DNA of 64,000 nt from Amarobacter sp964507025 (GCA_964507025.1 CAZDOK010000002.1:124001-188000); one strand, 5' to 3'; shown: positions 47,363 to 56,683, counted from the first letter of the stretch. Notes: generated from the sequence alone by a model not told the origin. A program made the numbers and translations.

Positions 47363-49320
47363 GCGCCTACGATTTCGAACAGGCAGACGCTCTCTCGAAC
47401 TACCTCGACGCACTGGGGAGCGATGAGGCGCCACGGCCGCTCCTGCTCGACCGGGAGAGCGCCGCCTTCGCCCGCCGCCTGCACGCGGTGCTGGCCGCCC
47501 CTTCCCCGAATCCCGAGTTCCTCGGCCAGCTTGGCCGCAGGCTCGAACGCGAATCGTTCTCTCTCCCTGCGCGGAAACCGGCGCAGCGGCCCTCCGGTGC
47601 GAGTGTGCCGCTGCGCCGGTTCTCTGCGGCAATCGCTGCCGCCATGGTCATTGCGCTTGTCTCCGTGTTCGCCGTGCTCAACTTCGGCGGCGAGACGCAG
47701 ACCGCGAACGCGCGGGAGGTGCTGGGCCGAGCTTCGGCCGCAAGTTCCAACCTGGAGTTCCGACCGTTTGCGATGGTCGAAACGATCGACGCTCGCGCGG
47801 GCAATGCCACGCTCTGGGGCGACCGTCTCCCTGGGCTATCCGGCAACGAGACCATCCGCGGCACAACCGTACGACGGTTCGAGTCGGCGACGCGCTGGCG
47901 GGTTGATGAGTCCCTCGCGGCGTACTCAGCCTCGGGCCAGGAAGTCGCGCGGTTCGAACGCATCGCCATCGCCGATGGCGATGCGCTCTGGGTGCTCGAC
48001 CCGGTTGCGAACTCGGTGACCGTCCAGAACATCGATGCGGCGAGCTATCTCGGGCCGGTGTTCCCCTTTGGCGGCGGGGCCCTCGACCTGCGCGTGGTGC
48101 TCAGCGAGGCAGCCACGTGCCACAACCCGGAACTCACGGGGCGCGAAGCCGTCGCTGGCCGCGATGCGTACGTGCTCGACCTCGGCGCCTCGTCCTGCAT
48201 TCGCGCTGCAGGGGCACTTGCTCCGCTCCAGGGGCACCGGGTCCTCTGGGTAGACGCCGAGACCTACATGGTCCTCCGCGTGGACCAGTACAGCGGCACC
48301 GACGGGGAACTGCTCTCGAGCACCGCTGCCACCGACGTCGAAATAGGCTCAGCCGGGGGCGTGGGGCAGTTCAGCTTCACTCCGCCGGCGGGCGCCCGGG
48401 TGCAGGACCTGCGCACGGGCACCGTGGTCGACTCGGGGCAGTTCCTCGGCGCTCTCCAGCGCGCGGGCACCGATACTGGCTTCCGCGTGTTCGTGCCAAC
48501 TCTGCTGCCCGCCGGGCTGCTGGGCACGCGGCCGCGGATCGACCCGCTCGATGGGCAGCTGAGTGTGGTCTACGCGGCGGAGACCGACGGATCGCTGAAC
48601 CCGCGCGACATCGAGGTTCGCCAGGGCCGCGCGACCTATGACCTGCTCGTCGCCTCTACCGAAGGCGCCGGCGTGGTCGCGACGCCCGGGGGCACGGTCT
48701 GGCTTCGCCGCGGAGATTTCGATGCGGTCAGCGGCACAGGTCTCGCGACTGCCGCGATGGTCCTCCGGGACGGCACCTTCGTGACCGTGCAGGGCTTCGC
48801 CCATGCCCCGGAAGAGCTGGTCCGCATCGCGCTGTCGCTCCAGGCCATCCCCGGTGCGCTGCCGGCGGCCCCGTCCCCCGAGCCGCGCACCATCGCGCAG
48901 CTCCGGGACGAGGCGCCGTACGGCATCTTCGTGCCTTCTCTCGTCCCCGGGGGACTGGTCGCCGAGCACCCGTTCGTGCGCGCCGAAGGCAACGGCTTCG
49001 GCACCACCGAAATCCAGTACCGCGGCGCAGATGGCCGAACCGCCCTCGTCGTCCGCAACGGCCTGCCCGACTGTTGCGGCGGCATCGGCTGGGCGAGTGG
49101 CCGGGACGTGGTGCTGGCCGATGGCACCGTCGCGACCGTCCTCACCGAGTCCTATCTCGGCGAGACCCGGCTGGTCGTGTCCTGGCGCGAAGGGGGGACG
49201 CTCATTCTCCTCGCTTCGAGCGTGCTCTCCGAGGACGAGGTGATCTCCATCGCCGCCACGATGTCGGACCTGAGCGTGCCCGGCCGCACCGAGTTGCCGC
49301 CGCGGCTGGCGAGCCCATAG
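47359..49320 (+). CDS. Membrane anti-sigma-type protein with large outer domain
   Basis: The 653-aa protein has a short cytoplasmic part (1-85), one membrane segment (about 88-108, AAIAAAMVIALVSVFAVLNF), then a 540-residue outer domain. The outer part begins like LolA/MucB-type beta folds (AREVLGRASAASSNLEFRPF, then GDALWVLDPVANSVTVQNI) and has two related C-terminal repeats (FRVFVPTLLPAGLLG and YGIFVPSLVPGGLVA). No zinc-binding anti-sigma motif is visible. The overlap with the ECF gene makes it the likely partner. Confidence 0.75.
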   Translation: MSAYDFEQADALSNYLDALGSDEAPRPLLLDRESAAFARRLHAVLAAPSPNPEFLGQLGRRLERESFSLPARKPAQRPSGASVPLRRFSAAIAAAMVIALVSVFAVLNFGGETQTANAREVLGRASAASSNLEFRPFAMVETIDARAGNATLWGDRLPGLSGNETIRGTTVRRFESATRWRVDESLAAYSASGQEVARFERIAIADGDALWVLDPVANSVTVQNIDAASYLGPVFPFGGGALDLRVVLSEAATCHNPELTGREAVAGRDAYVLDLGASSCIRAAGALAPLQGHRVLWVDAETYMVLRVDQYSGTDGELLSSTAATDVEIGSAGGVGQFSFTPPAGARVQDLRTGTVVDSGQFLGALQRAGTDTGFRVFVPTLLPAGLLGTRPRIDPLDGQLSVVYAAETDGSLNPRDIEVRQGRATYDLLVASTEGAGVVATPGGTVWLRRGDFDAVSGTGLATAAMVLRDGTFVTVQGFAHAPEELVRIALSLQAIPGALPAAPSPEPRTIAQLRDEAPYGIFVPSLVPGGLVAEHPFVRAEGNGFGTTEIQYRGADGRTALVVRNGLPDCCGGIGWASGRDVVLADGTVATVLTESYLGETRLVVSWREGGTLILLASSVLSEDEVISIAATMSDLSVPGRTELPPRLASP

Positions 49321-49437
49321 GCGCCACCCGGGCACGCACCACGAACAGTCGCACATATCCCTCGTGTGGGCCGGATGCGGCCCGGGCACGGCGAAGCACG
49401 GCCGCAAACCGGCCAGGTATTTCCCGAGGAACCTGCC

Positions 49438-51312
49438 ATGTATCGACCACGGCTCGACCCCCAGAACGACGCTTCCCACCGGTTGGGATACCTCCCCGGA
49501 CTCGACGGGTTACGCGCCCTCGCCGTCATGGCCGTGCTGGTGTTCCACGCGGACCCTTCGTGGCTCCCGGGAGGGTACCTGGGCGTCGAGGTCTTCTTCG
49601 TCCTCAGCGGTTTCCTGATCACGACCCTGCTCCTTCGCGAGTGGGGGAGCGCGGGGAGCATTTCGCCCGGAGCGTTCTGGGGCAGGCGCGCCCGGCGGCT
49701 GTTGCCCGCCCTCTTGGTGCTGCTCGTGGCCACGCTCTCTTACGCGCTCCTGTTCGAGGCGGACGAAGTGGTGCGCCTGCGCGAAGACACGCTGGCGGCA
49801 CTCGCCTACGCCACGAACTGGTATCTCATCTTCGGCGAACAACCGTATTTCGCGACGGTCGAGCGGCCCTCGCTGCTGCAGCACCTCTGGTCGCTTGCGG
49901 TGGAGGAGCAGTTCTATCTCCTCTGGCCGCTCGCATTCGTGGCGCTGATGCGCGCGGGCGGCGTGCGCCTGGCGTTCGGGGTCACTGCTGGCGGCGCCCT
50001 CGGTTCGTGGCTGCTCGGCGCGTGGCTGTGGGACCCGGCGGGAGACCCGTCGCGGGTCTACTACGGTTCGGATACGCGCGCGGGCGGGTTGCTGGCCGGG
50101 GCCGCGCTCGCCTTCGCCCTCTCCGGCGCCAGGGTGGGCACGGTCCATCGCCGCTCGTGGGATATCGACATGCTGGGCGCCGGCGCGATTGGCGCGCTGG
50201 GCCTCATGGCCTGGCGCATCGAAGGCACGAGCCCCTTCCTGCACCGCGGCGGGCTGACGCTGACGGCCGCCCTCACCGCTGTCGTGTTGTTCGCGATGGT
50301 CCACCCGCGTGCCCACTTGTTGACCCGTGCCATGGAAGCCCCGGTACTGCGCTGGGTCGGCACCCGCAGCTATGGCATCTACCTCTGGCACTGGCCGATC
50401 TTCGTGGTCACGCGGCCGGGCCAGGACATCGAACTCGAAGGGACGCAGCTGTTTGCGCTCCGCCTGGCGCTCACGCTGGCCGCGGCCGCCGCCTCCTACC
50501 GGCTCATCGAAGAACCCATCCGCCTCGGGGCTGTCGCGCAATGGGTGCGCGGATTTCGCCAGGGCGGAAAGCCGCGGGCGTTCCTCGCCGCAGGCGGAGC
50601 GTACTCGGCGGCGGTCTTGTTCTTCGCGGCCAGCGCCCGGGGGCCGGCGATCCCCGGCTACCTCCAGGATGGCGGGTCAGTGCATGTGGTGGTGACGCCC
50701 GAGCCCTCCCCGGCAGCCACACCAACGCCGGCTCCCACCAACACGCCACTCGCGGAGCCCACACCGGCCCGGGCGCTGGAGACCCCCGCCGGGACGCCGG
50801 CCATCGCCGTGCCGGCAGAGCACACGCCGCCGCCAACACCGGCCATCACCGGCGACATCCTGGCCCTCGGCGACTCGGTGATGCTCGCCTCAGCCGCCTC
50901 CATGGGCACGGTGGGCCGCGTCGAGGTCGATGCCGCGGTCGGCCGCTTGCCGTGGCAGGTGCCAGGGTTGCTGCGGGCACGCCGGGAGGCGGGCACGCTC
51001 CCCTCGATCGTTGTCATCCATACAGGGAACAACGGAATCATTAGCCGCCAAACGCTCGAAGAGTTGATGGATACGCTGTCGGGCGTCGAGCGGGTGGTGC
51101 TCGTCAATGTGCGAGTCAAGCGCGATTGGGAGCAGGCGAACAACGCCACCATCGCGGATGCCCCGTCCCGCTACCCGAACGTGCGCGTGGTCGATTGGTA
51201 TGGGGCCACCGCCGGCCGTGACGACCTGTTCGCGAGCGACGGGATCCACCCGGGTGCGGCGGGCGCCGCGCTCTACGCGGAGCTCATCGCCGCGGCGGTC
51301 GCGGGATCGTGA
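49438..51312 (+). CDS. OatA-like O-acyltransferase (acyltransferase-3 plus SGNH domain)
   Basis: The 624-aa protein starts at the ATG at 49438 (GAGGAA upstream). It has an AT3 membrane domain of about ten segments (PGLDGLRALAVMAVLVFHA, FFVLSGFLITTLLL, YLWHWPIFVV), a Pro/Thr-rich linker (about 420-465), and an extracellular SGNH esterase-like domain with LALGDSVML (Ser), IHTGNNG (Asn) and SDGIHPGAAG (Asp-His). Such proteins acetylate cell-wall or surface polysaccharides. The promoter is not obvious. Confidence 0.9.
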   Translation: MYRPRLDPQNDASHRLGYLPGLDGLRALAVMAVLVFHADPSWLPGGYLGVEVFFVLSGFLITTLLLREWGSAGSISPGAFWGRRARRLLPALLVLLVATLSYALLFEADEVVRLREDTLAALAYATNWYLIFGEQPYFATVERPSLLQHLWSLAVEEQFYLLWPLAFVALMRAGGVRLAFGVTAGGALGSWLLGAWLWDPAGDPSRVYYGSDTRAGGLLAGAALAFALSGARVGTVHRRSWDIDMLGAGAIGALGLMAWRIEGTSPFLHRGGLTLTAALTAVVLFAMVHPRAHLLTRAMEAPVLRWVGTRSYGIYLWHWPIFVVTRPGQDIELEGTQLFALRLALTLAAAAASYRLIEEPIRLGAVAQWVRGFRQGGKPRAFLAAGGAYSAAVLFFAASARGPAIPGYLQDGGSVHVVVTPEPSPAATPTPAPTNTPLAEPTPARALETPAGTPAIAVPAEHTPPPTPAITGDILALGDSVMLASAASMGTVGRVEVDAAVGRLPWQVPGLLRARREAGTLPSIVVIHTGNNGIISRQTLEELMDTLSGVERVVLVNVRVKRDWEQANNATIADAPSRYPNVRVVDWYGATAGRDDLFASDGIHPGAAGAALYAELIAAAVAGS

Positions 51313-51459
51313 GGCGGCCAGGAATGGCCGGGAACGCCGCTCGGAGACGGCGAATTTAGGCCTGGGTCATGTCTCCCACCCACGAGAACGTCGCATCACA
51401 TATCGCGATTTTGTGCATCGGGTAGGGCGGGTGCTCCGCTCAAGGATTAGTCTGCGCCC

Positions 51460-52581
51460 ATGGCACGAACGGCAGCCAACGGGAAGACCAGGCAGGGGAT
51501 CACCGCGCTGACGGAGCGCCAGCGCGAAGTCCTCCGTCTGATGGCCGCCGGCAAAACGAATGCGGAGATCGGCGCGGCCCTCGGCATTAGCTTGAATGGC
51601 GCCAAGTGGCACGTCAGCGAGATCCTGGGGAACCTCGGTGTCTCGACGCGCGAGGAAGCAGTGGCGGCCTGGGAGGCCGAACAGAGCTTTCCACGCCGCG
51701 TGTGGCGCGGACTGGCGCTCGTGCATTGGGGTGCGAGTTTCCGCGCCGCGGTGGGTGCCGCGGCGCTTGTTGCGGCGGCTTCGACAGCGCTTGCGATATG
51801 GACGCTTCGCAACGATCACGACGGCGGAGTGGACGCAACACCGGCTCCGGCTACCGCGACCAGCGCGCCGTCCGGGACCACGTTCCTGTTCTCTCCCGGC
51901 ACGCTGGACTCACGACCGCGTGGTGCGACCGATCCTTCCGCGGCGGAGGTGATTCGCTCAATGCGGGCGTTCGTCGGCGATGTGGAGTGCGATCGGGTGT
52001 CACTGATCGACCCTGCCGCGCGTGACGGTCGCGGGAACGCGCCACTGGTTGTTGGGCTTCCGGGCCAACCGGCAGCCTGCCGCGTCGCAGGAGCACCGGT
52101 CACATTCGTCATGGCACGCGGGTTTGTGCTGTTTGTTCAGGGAACTGTGGATCCCGGCGCCACCACCACGTTCGAGAACCTGGCACCTAACCCGCCCGGC
52201 TCGCCGATGTACCCCGCCGAGGAGACGATCCTGTTCTTCTCCATGCCAAACTTCCTTGGCTCTTCTGGCCACACCGACCCAGTGGATATCACGGTCTTTG
52301 CGGACGGGGAGAGGTGCATGCGCGTCGGGGTTGCGGATGGAGGTAAGGTCAGCGCCGGTTACGTGGCGGTGCCCCTCGGACGGCCCGGGCAGCCACCAGC
52401 GTGCTCCCGCCGGGGTGCAACCGTGCTGGGCTACGACCAGGACGGCAACCAGCTTCTTGTCCAGAACGATGCCCACACTCTCGAACCTCTCACGTGGATG
52501 TACATGTCCGGCGTGGCCGATCCGGGAGCTCCGAAGCGCGACCCGTCGGAGCTCGGGCCGATTGACATCGCCTGGCCCTAA
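51460..52581 (+). CDS. Membrane-anchored LuxR-type DNA-binding protein
   Basis: The 373-aa protein has an N-terminal LuxR/GerE HTH (ALTERQREVLRLMAAGKTNA, then GISLNGAKWHVSEILGNLGV, residues about 15-75). One membrane segment follows (about 95-115, GAAALVAAASTALAIWTL), then a 250-residue outer domain of beta-rich character with paired Cys (VECDRV, AACRV, RCMRVG, PACSRR). The architecture is a one-component trans-membrane regulator, like CadC or ToxR but with a LuxR head. The ligand is unknown. Confidence 0.8.
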   Translation: MARTAANGKTRQGITALTERQREVLRLMAAGKTNAEIGAALGISLNGAKWHVSEILGNLGVSTREEAVAAWEAEQSFPRRVWRGLALVHWGASFRAAVGAAALVAAASTALAIWTLRNDHDGGVDATPAPATATSAPSGTTFLFSPGTLDSRPRGATDPSAAEVIRSMRAFVGDVECDRVSLIDPAARDGRGNAPLVVGLPGQPAACRVAGAPVTFVMARGFVLFVQGTVDPGATTTFENLAPNPPGSPMYPAEETILFFSMPNFLGSSGHTDPVDITVFADGERCMRVGVADGGKVSAGYVAVPLGRPGQPPACSRRGATVLGYDQDGNQLLVQNDAHTLEPLTWMYMSGVADPGAPKRDPSELGPIDIAWP

Positions 52582-52714
52582 CGAATGCAGACGACGTCAC
52601 AGCCAGACCAACCGCCAGGCCATCCTTGTTACGATATGGCCGGGATAGTTACGGGAGCCGGGAGGCGCTGAGAACCCCGGCGTTGAGACTGCTGGTTGTT
52701 TCAGGAGGGAGCGC

Positions 52715-53159
52715 ATGAAGGATGCAGGTTCGGTCGGAGCGCCATCCGGATCCGATCTCGTCGACCAGAGGATCCTGGCGATCACGGACTGGCGTGGGGA
52801 GACGCTGCGCGCGGTGCGTCAACTTATCAGGGAGGCCGACCCGGACGTGGTCGAAGAGGTGAAGTGGGCCAAGGCGAACGAGCCCGGGCGTGCCGACGTG
52901 GTCGCACGACGGGATCATCTGCACCGGTGAGTCGTACAAGGCCGTCGTCAAGCTCACCTTTGCGAAAGGGGCGGCGCTGGTGGACCCGGCAGGACTGTTC
53001 AACGCAAGCCTGGATGGCAATACGCGGCGCGCGATCGACATCCGCGAGGGTGAGGAGGTCGACGCGGAGGCGTTCAAGGCGCTCATCCGCGCGGCAGTCG
53101 CCCTCAACACATCCCGCGTGAATGCAAAGCCGGCGCGCGCATCGAGGGGAAAGGAGTGA
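52715..53159 (+). pseudogene. DUF1801 protein interrupted by a frameshift
   Basis: The first frame reads MKDAGSVGAPSGSD and on to EEVKWAKANEPG, then loses homology. From GTG at 52890 a second frame continues PTWSHDGIICTGESYKAVVK and LTFAKGAALVDPAGLFNASL to the stop at 53159. Joined, they match one DUF1801 protein of about 147 aa. One extra C (or two missing bases) near 52888 explains the break. It is either a true pseudogene or an assembly error; the downstream paralogue is intact and coupled by GTGA. Confidence 0.75.
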
Positions 53160-53596
53160 GCGGGGCGGCTTCGGCGGGAGAGGGCGCGGACCGGCAGCCG
53201 GTGCTGCTCTCGGGCGGGAACCCACAGATCGCGAAAGGGGACGGCGACGCGCCGGTGCAGGCGTACATCGCGGCCATGCCGGGGTGGAAGAGCGAGCTCG
53301 GGCGGCGGCTGGACGCGCTCATCACCGAGAGCGTCCCCGGCGTGCGCAAGGCGGTGCGGTGGAACTCGCCGTTCTACGGTATCGAGGGCCAGGGCTGGTT
53401 CGTCTCGTTCCACGTCTTCACCCGCTACGTGAAGGTGACCTTCTTCCACGGCGCGGCGCTCCAACCTGTGCCGCCGGGCGGTGGGAAGGATAAGGATGCG
53501 CGCTGGATCGACATCCACGAGGACGACCTCGACGAGGCGCAGATGTCGGCGTGGGTCCGGCAAGCGGCCGCGCTACCCGGGTGGGGGAACGTGTAA
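53156..53596 (+). CDS. DUF1801 family protein
   Basis: The 146-aa protein starts at a GTG overlapping the previous stop. The DUF1801 core (YIAAMPGWKSELGRRLDALI, AVRWNSPFYGIEGQGWFVSF, YVKVTFFHGAAL) is clear. The family's function is not established. It is a divergent tandem paralogue of the frameshifted gene upstream. Confidence 0.8.
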   Translation: MSGAASAGEGADRQPVLLSGGNPQIAKGDGDAPVQAYIAAMPGWKSELGRRLDALITESVPGVRKAVRWNSPFYGIEGQGWFVSFHVFTRYVKVTFFHGAALQPVPPGGGKDKDARWIDIHEDDLDEAQMSAWVRQAAALPGWGNV

Positions 53597-53623
53597 GGGG
53601 CGGGAGCGCGAGGCCAGCATGGG

Positions 53624-54193
53624 TCAATCTGGCTTTGGCACTTCGCCGGCGATGAACACGTGGGTCACGACGACGGGGCCGCGCGTGCCGGCCTGGGGGC
53701 TCAGGCCGCCTTCGATGACGCGCGTCCAGGTGCCGCGAGGCGGGATCTCGTACTGCTGACCGGTACAGAGGCAGTGCATCACGAGCCCGCGCTCGGCCGT
53801 ATAGGGCTGGGGCAAGTGTGGTGTCACCCAGAACCGCAGCGGCTCATCGGTCGGGTTGCGGACAACGACGACGACCTTCGCTACGGCGCCCACTTCGGAG
53901 TGGACGACGCCATCCGGGATTTCGGGCCCCAGGCGGGGTTGGTCGCCCCGGCGGAACATGAGCGTTTCGGCCTGGGGCTGGTCCGGGAAAGCCTGGTGGA
54001 TCGAGACCTGGCCGGCGAAGCCTTCGCCTGAACGCCACTCGAACCGCAGCTCCGTCGCGGGGCTGGCGCTCTGGCCACAGGCAGCGGACAGCAATGCCAC
54101 GGCAAGGAGACCGAAGGCGAGCAATGCGCAGGCGAACGCGAGGTGCCATTCGTTCTCGTGAGATGGGCCTGGGGCAGCGCCTTCGTGCTTCAT
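53624..54193 (-). CDS. Membrane-anchored protein with possible Cox11-like copper site
   Basis: The 189-aa protein has one N-terminal hydrophobic segment (LAFACALLAFGLLAVALLSA) ending at a Cys, so it may be a lipoprotein, although the lipobox is poor. The outer domain is a beta sandwich (VVVVVRNPTDEPLRFWVTPH) with MHCLCTGQQYEIPPRG. A Cys-x-Cys loop before a Pro-rich turn resembles the copper-binding C-x-C of CtaG/Cox11. A role in oxidase copper insertion is only a suggestion. Confidence 0.6.
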   Translation of the reverse strand: MKHEGAAPGPSHENEWHLAFACALLAFGLLAVALLSAACGQSASPATELRFEWRSGEGFAGQVSIHQAFPDQPQAETLMFRRGDQPRLGPEIPDGVVHSEVGAVAKVVVVVRNPTDEPLRFWVTPHLPQPYTAERGLVMHCLCTGQQYEIPPRGTWTRVIEGGLSPQAGTRGPVVVTHVFIAGEVPKPD

Positions 54194-54322
54194 GGTCGTG
54201 GGGATTCCCGTGTGTCACGCGATGGATGCGCCGCTCCGGGGCAGGGGAGAAGCGCCAGCGTCCACTTCGCCAGCCAACTCTAGCGTGTCACGCCGCATGG
54301 CGGACCCGGGAGGAGTTCGGCA

Positions 54323-54353
54323 TTGACCTATACCTAGCAGATCCATGTATAGT
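54323..54353 (+). promoter_or_regulatory. Promoter and dyad of the PadR gene
   Basis: TTGACC (54323-54328) and TATAGT (54348-54353) form a promoter with a 19-bp spacer. CTATAC (54328-54333) and GTATAG (54347-54352) make an inverted repeat across the spacer and -10, which fits PadR autorepression. The ATG at 54360 is 6 bp after the -10, so the transcript should be leaderless. Confidence 0.65.
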
Positions 54354-54359
54354 GGTTCT

Positions 54360-54743
54360 ATGCAAGAGCTCCGGGACGGCCGCATCGGGAAGGACCTGGT
54401 CGCGGCCTCGGCGATGCCGCTGGTGCTGGCCATCCTCGATGAGGGTGAGAGTTACGGGTACGCCATCCTGAAGCGCATCGACGAGCTCTCCGGCGGGGAA
54501 ATGGAATGGACCGACGGGATGCTCTATCCACTACTGCATCGGCTCGACCGGCTGGGGTACGTCGAGGCGCGGTGGGAGTCGCCGGAGGGCGGCCGCAAAC
54601 GGCGCTATTACCGCATCACTTCAACCGGGCGAACGGCTCTTTCCGAGCAGCGCCGCCAGTGGGAAGTGGTCACGGGCGCGCTACAGAACGCCTGGCAAGC
54701 GATTCGGCTTCCGGCCGCGCAGCCCAGGCCGGTCGAAGGGTAG
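54360..54743 (+). CDS. PadR-family transcriptional regulator
   Basis: The 127-aa protein shows the PadR winged helix: PLVLAILDEGESYGYAILKR, then EWTDGMLYPLLHRLDRLGYV and GGRKRRYYRITSTGRTAL, and a dimerisation helix. It is followed 4 bp later by a membrane protein with a permease-prefix-type start. PadR and such membrane proteins form two-gene stress or export modules. It likely represses its own promoter. Confidence 0.9.
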   Translation: MQELRDGRIGKDLVAASAMPLVLAILDEGESYGYAILKRIDELSGGEMEWTDGMLYPLLHRLDRLGYVEARWESPEGGRKRRYYRITSTGRTALSEQRRQWEVVTGALQNAWQAIRLPAAQPRPVEG

Positions 54744-54747
54744 CCGG

Positions 54748-56136
54748 ATGATGGAGTCCGTGCTCGAGCCGGGTATCGAGGCGGAGATCCGGGAGTGGCG
54801 GACCTACCTCCTGCGACGAAGAACGATCCACCACGTGGATGTCGACGAACTGGAGGACCATCTGCGGAGCCAGATGGCGGAGCTTCGCGCGGCGGGGCTG
54901 AGCAGCGATGAGTCGTTCCTGGTGGCGATCAAGCGGCTCGGGGGCGTCAACGAGCTTTCGCGGGAGTTCGCACGCGAGCGTTCCAGCCAGTTGTGGAAGC
55001 AGCTTGTCCTTTCGAGCGATGGCACAACCGGGCGCTCTGCCACGGACTACGCAGGGCTTGCCACCGTGGTCGGCTTCGCTGTCGCGGCTGCGGCGGCGTT
55101 CAAGCTGCCCGCCCTGTTTGGGGTCGATCCTTTCGGCTCAGGGGGCTCCGCATCGGACGAGTCGTTCTATCTGCGGAACGCGGCGCTGCTCGCCCTGCCG
55201 TTCCTCGCTGCCTTCCTGGCGTGGAGGCGGCGGCTCCCGCGGCGAGTGGTGGCAGGGCTCGCCGTTCCCTTCGCGACGGCGGCGGTGGTGATGAACGCCA
55301 TGCCCTTCGAGCAGGGCGGCGACACCGAGGCGCTGGCGGCGCTCCACCTGCCGATCGTCCTGTGGCTTGCTTCGGGCGTGGCTTACCTTGGCGGCGCCTG
55401 GCGGGCGAACGCGCTGCGCATGGATTTCGTGCGGTTCACCGGCGAATGGTTCATCTACTACACGCTCATCGCGCTCGGCGGAGGCGTCCTCTCCGGGCTG
55501 ACCATCGGCGTGTTCAAGGCGATCGACATCGACATGGAGCCGATCGTCCAGTCGTGGGTGTTGCCTTGCGGGGCAGTGGGAGCCGTCGTGGTGGTGGCCT
55601 GGCTGGTCGAGGCGAAGCAGAGTGTCATCGAGAACATGGCGCCCGTACTCACCAGCGTCTTCACGCCGCTGTTCGCGGTCATGCTCGTCGGGGCGCTCGT
55701 GGGAATGGTGGTGACCGGCAACATCGTGGATGCCGGGCGCGATGTCCTGATCATCCTGGACCTGCTGCTGGTCGTGGTACTGGGGCTGGTGCTCTACGCG
55801 ATCTCGGCGCGCGATTCGGAGGCCAACCCGGCGCTATTGGACTGGGTGCAGCTGGTACTCGTGGTCAGCGCGCTGGCCATCGACATCATCGCGCTCGCCG
55901 CCATCGCGGGGCGGATACAGGAGTTCGGCTGGACGCCGAACCGGACAGCCGGGCTGGGTTTGAACCTGGTGCTGCTCGTGAACCTGGTGTGGACGGGCTG
56001 GCTGCTGGTCGGGTTCCTCCGTGGCCGCCGGCGGTTCACCGAGCTGGAGCGCTGGCAAACCACCTACATCCCGGTGTACGGAGCCTGGGCCGCCTTCGTG
56101 GTCGTTGCGTTCCCAACACTCCTCGGGTTCGCTTGA
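54748..56136 (+). CDS. Polytopic membrane protein partnered with PadR
   Basis: The 462-aa protein starts with a soluble permease-prefix-type domain (EIREWRTYLLRRRTIHHVDV, then DELEDHLRSQM and ESFLVAIKRLGGVNELSREF). About ten hydrophobic segments follow (for example VLPCGAVGAVVVVAWLV). No transporter signature is seen. The prefix domain and adjacency to PadR are typical, so a role in envelope stress or drug response is plausible. Confidence 0.75.
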   Translation: MMESVLEPGIEAEIREWRTYLLRRRTIHHVDVDELEDHLRSQMAELRAAGLSSDESFLVAIKRLGGVNELSREFARERSSQLWKQLVLSSDGTTGRSATDYAGLATVVGFAVAAAAAFKLPALFGVDPFGSGGSASDESFYLRNAALLALPFLAAFLAWRRRLPRRVVAGLAVPFATAAVVMNAMPFEQGGDTEALAALHLPIVLWLASGVAYLGGAWRANALRMDFVRFTGEWFIYYTLIALGGGVLSGLTIGVFKAIDIDMEPIVQSWVLPCGAVGAVVVVAWLVEAKQSVIENMAPVLTSVFTPLFAVMLVGALVGMVVTGNIVDAGRDVLIILDLLLVVVLGLVLYAISARDSEANPALLDWVQLVLVVSALAIDIIALAAIAGRIQEFGWTPNRTAGLGLNLVLLVNLVWTGWLLVGFLRGRRRFTELERWQTTYIPVYGAWAAFVVVAFPTLLGFA

Positions 56137-56150
56137 CCGATGGACAAGAC

Positions 56151-56179
56151 GAGCGCCCCGGGGTGGCCCCGGGGCGCTC
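56151..56179. terminator. Strong bidirectional hairpin between convergent genes
   Basis: GAGCGCCCCGGGG and CCCCGGGGCGCTC form a perfect 13-bp stem with a TGG loop, 15 bp after the stop of the membrane protein and 31 bp before the stop of the convergent cupredoxin gene. There is no long T-run, but position and stability support termination in both directions. Confidence 0.75.
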
Positions 56180-56209
56180 ATTCCGCGCAACGACGGGTTG
56201 CGTGGGTCC

Positions 56210-56683
56210 CTACTTCACGACTTCGAACTCGCCAATCATGTCGGTCGGGTGGAAATCGCACTGGTAGATGTACTTGCCGGCTTTCTCCGGTGCAGTGAAG
56301 GTCATCACGGCCTTCTGGCCGGGGGCGACGATATCGGGCTTGGAGACAGCGTCATCGCTGGTGTTGTACTTATTGTCCTCACCGGAGAAACGCATGTTGT
56401 GGATGGCCGAGCCGTTGTTCTCCAAGTTGATGGTGATCTCCTGGCCGGCCGGAACCTTCAGCGTGGGGTTCTTCTCGCTGCCGAGGAGGAAAAGGTTGCC
56501 GTCGCTTTCGTTCATGAGCAGGGCATAGGTCGTCTCACCGCCGCCATTCCCGGATGGCGTCTCGTCGCCCCCGTTGCCGTCGTCGTCGTCGTCGCCACCG
56601 CAAGCTGCGGCGGCCAGGGCAACCGTGACCGCCGCGAGGGCGGTCAACAGCAGCAGGAGGAACCTCTTTTTGTCGAACATCAT
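56210..56683 (-). CDS. Cupredoxin (plastocyanin-like) lipoprotein
   Basis: The 157-aa protein has a lipoprotein signal ending in AAAC (Cys28), an acidic Gly/Asp linker and a cupredoxin domain with a full type 1 copper set: His95 (AIHNMRF), Cys142, His145 and Met149 (YQCDFHPTDMIGEF). It would carry electrons on the outer face of the membrane. GGGG-type SD sequence precedes the start. Confidence 0.9.
   Translation of the reverse strand: MMFDKKRFLLLLLTALAAVTVALAAAACGGDDDDDGNGGDETPSGNGGGETTYALLMNESDGNLFLLGSEKNPTLKVPAGQEITINLENNGSAIHNMRFSGEDNKYNTSDDAVSKPDIVAPGQKAVMTFTAPEKAGKYIYQCDFHPTDMIGEFEVVK

Noticed and set aside
49074..51044. A 656-residue plus-strand frame overlapping the acyltransferase gene
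   Set aside because: It is arginine/histidine-rich in a different frame, and the AT3-SGNH protein is obvious in the other frame.
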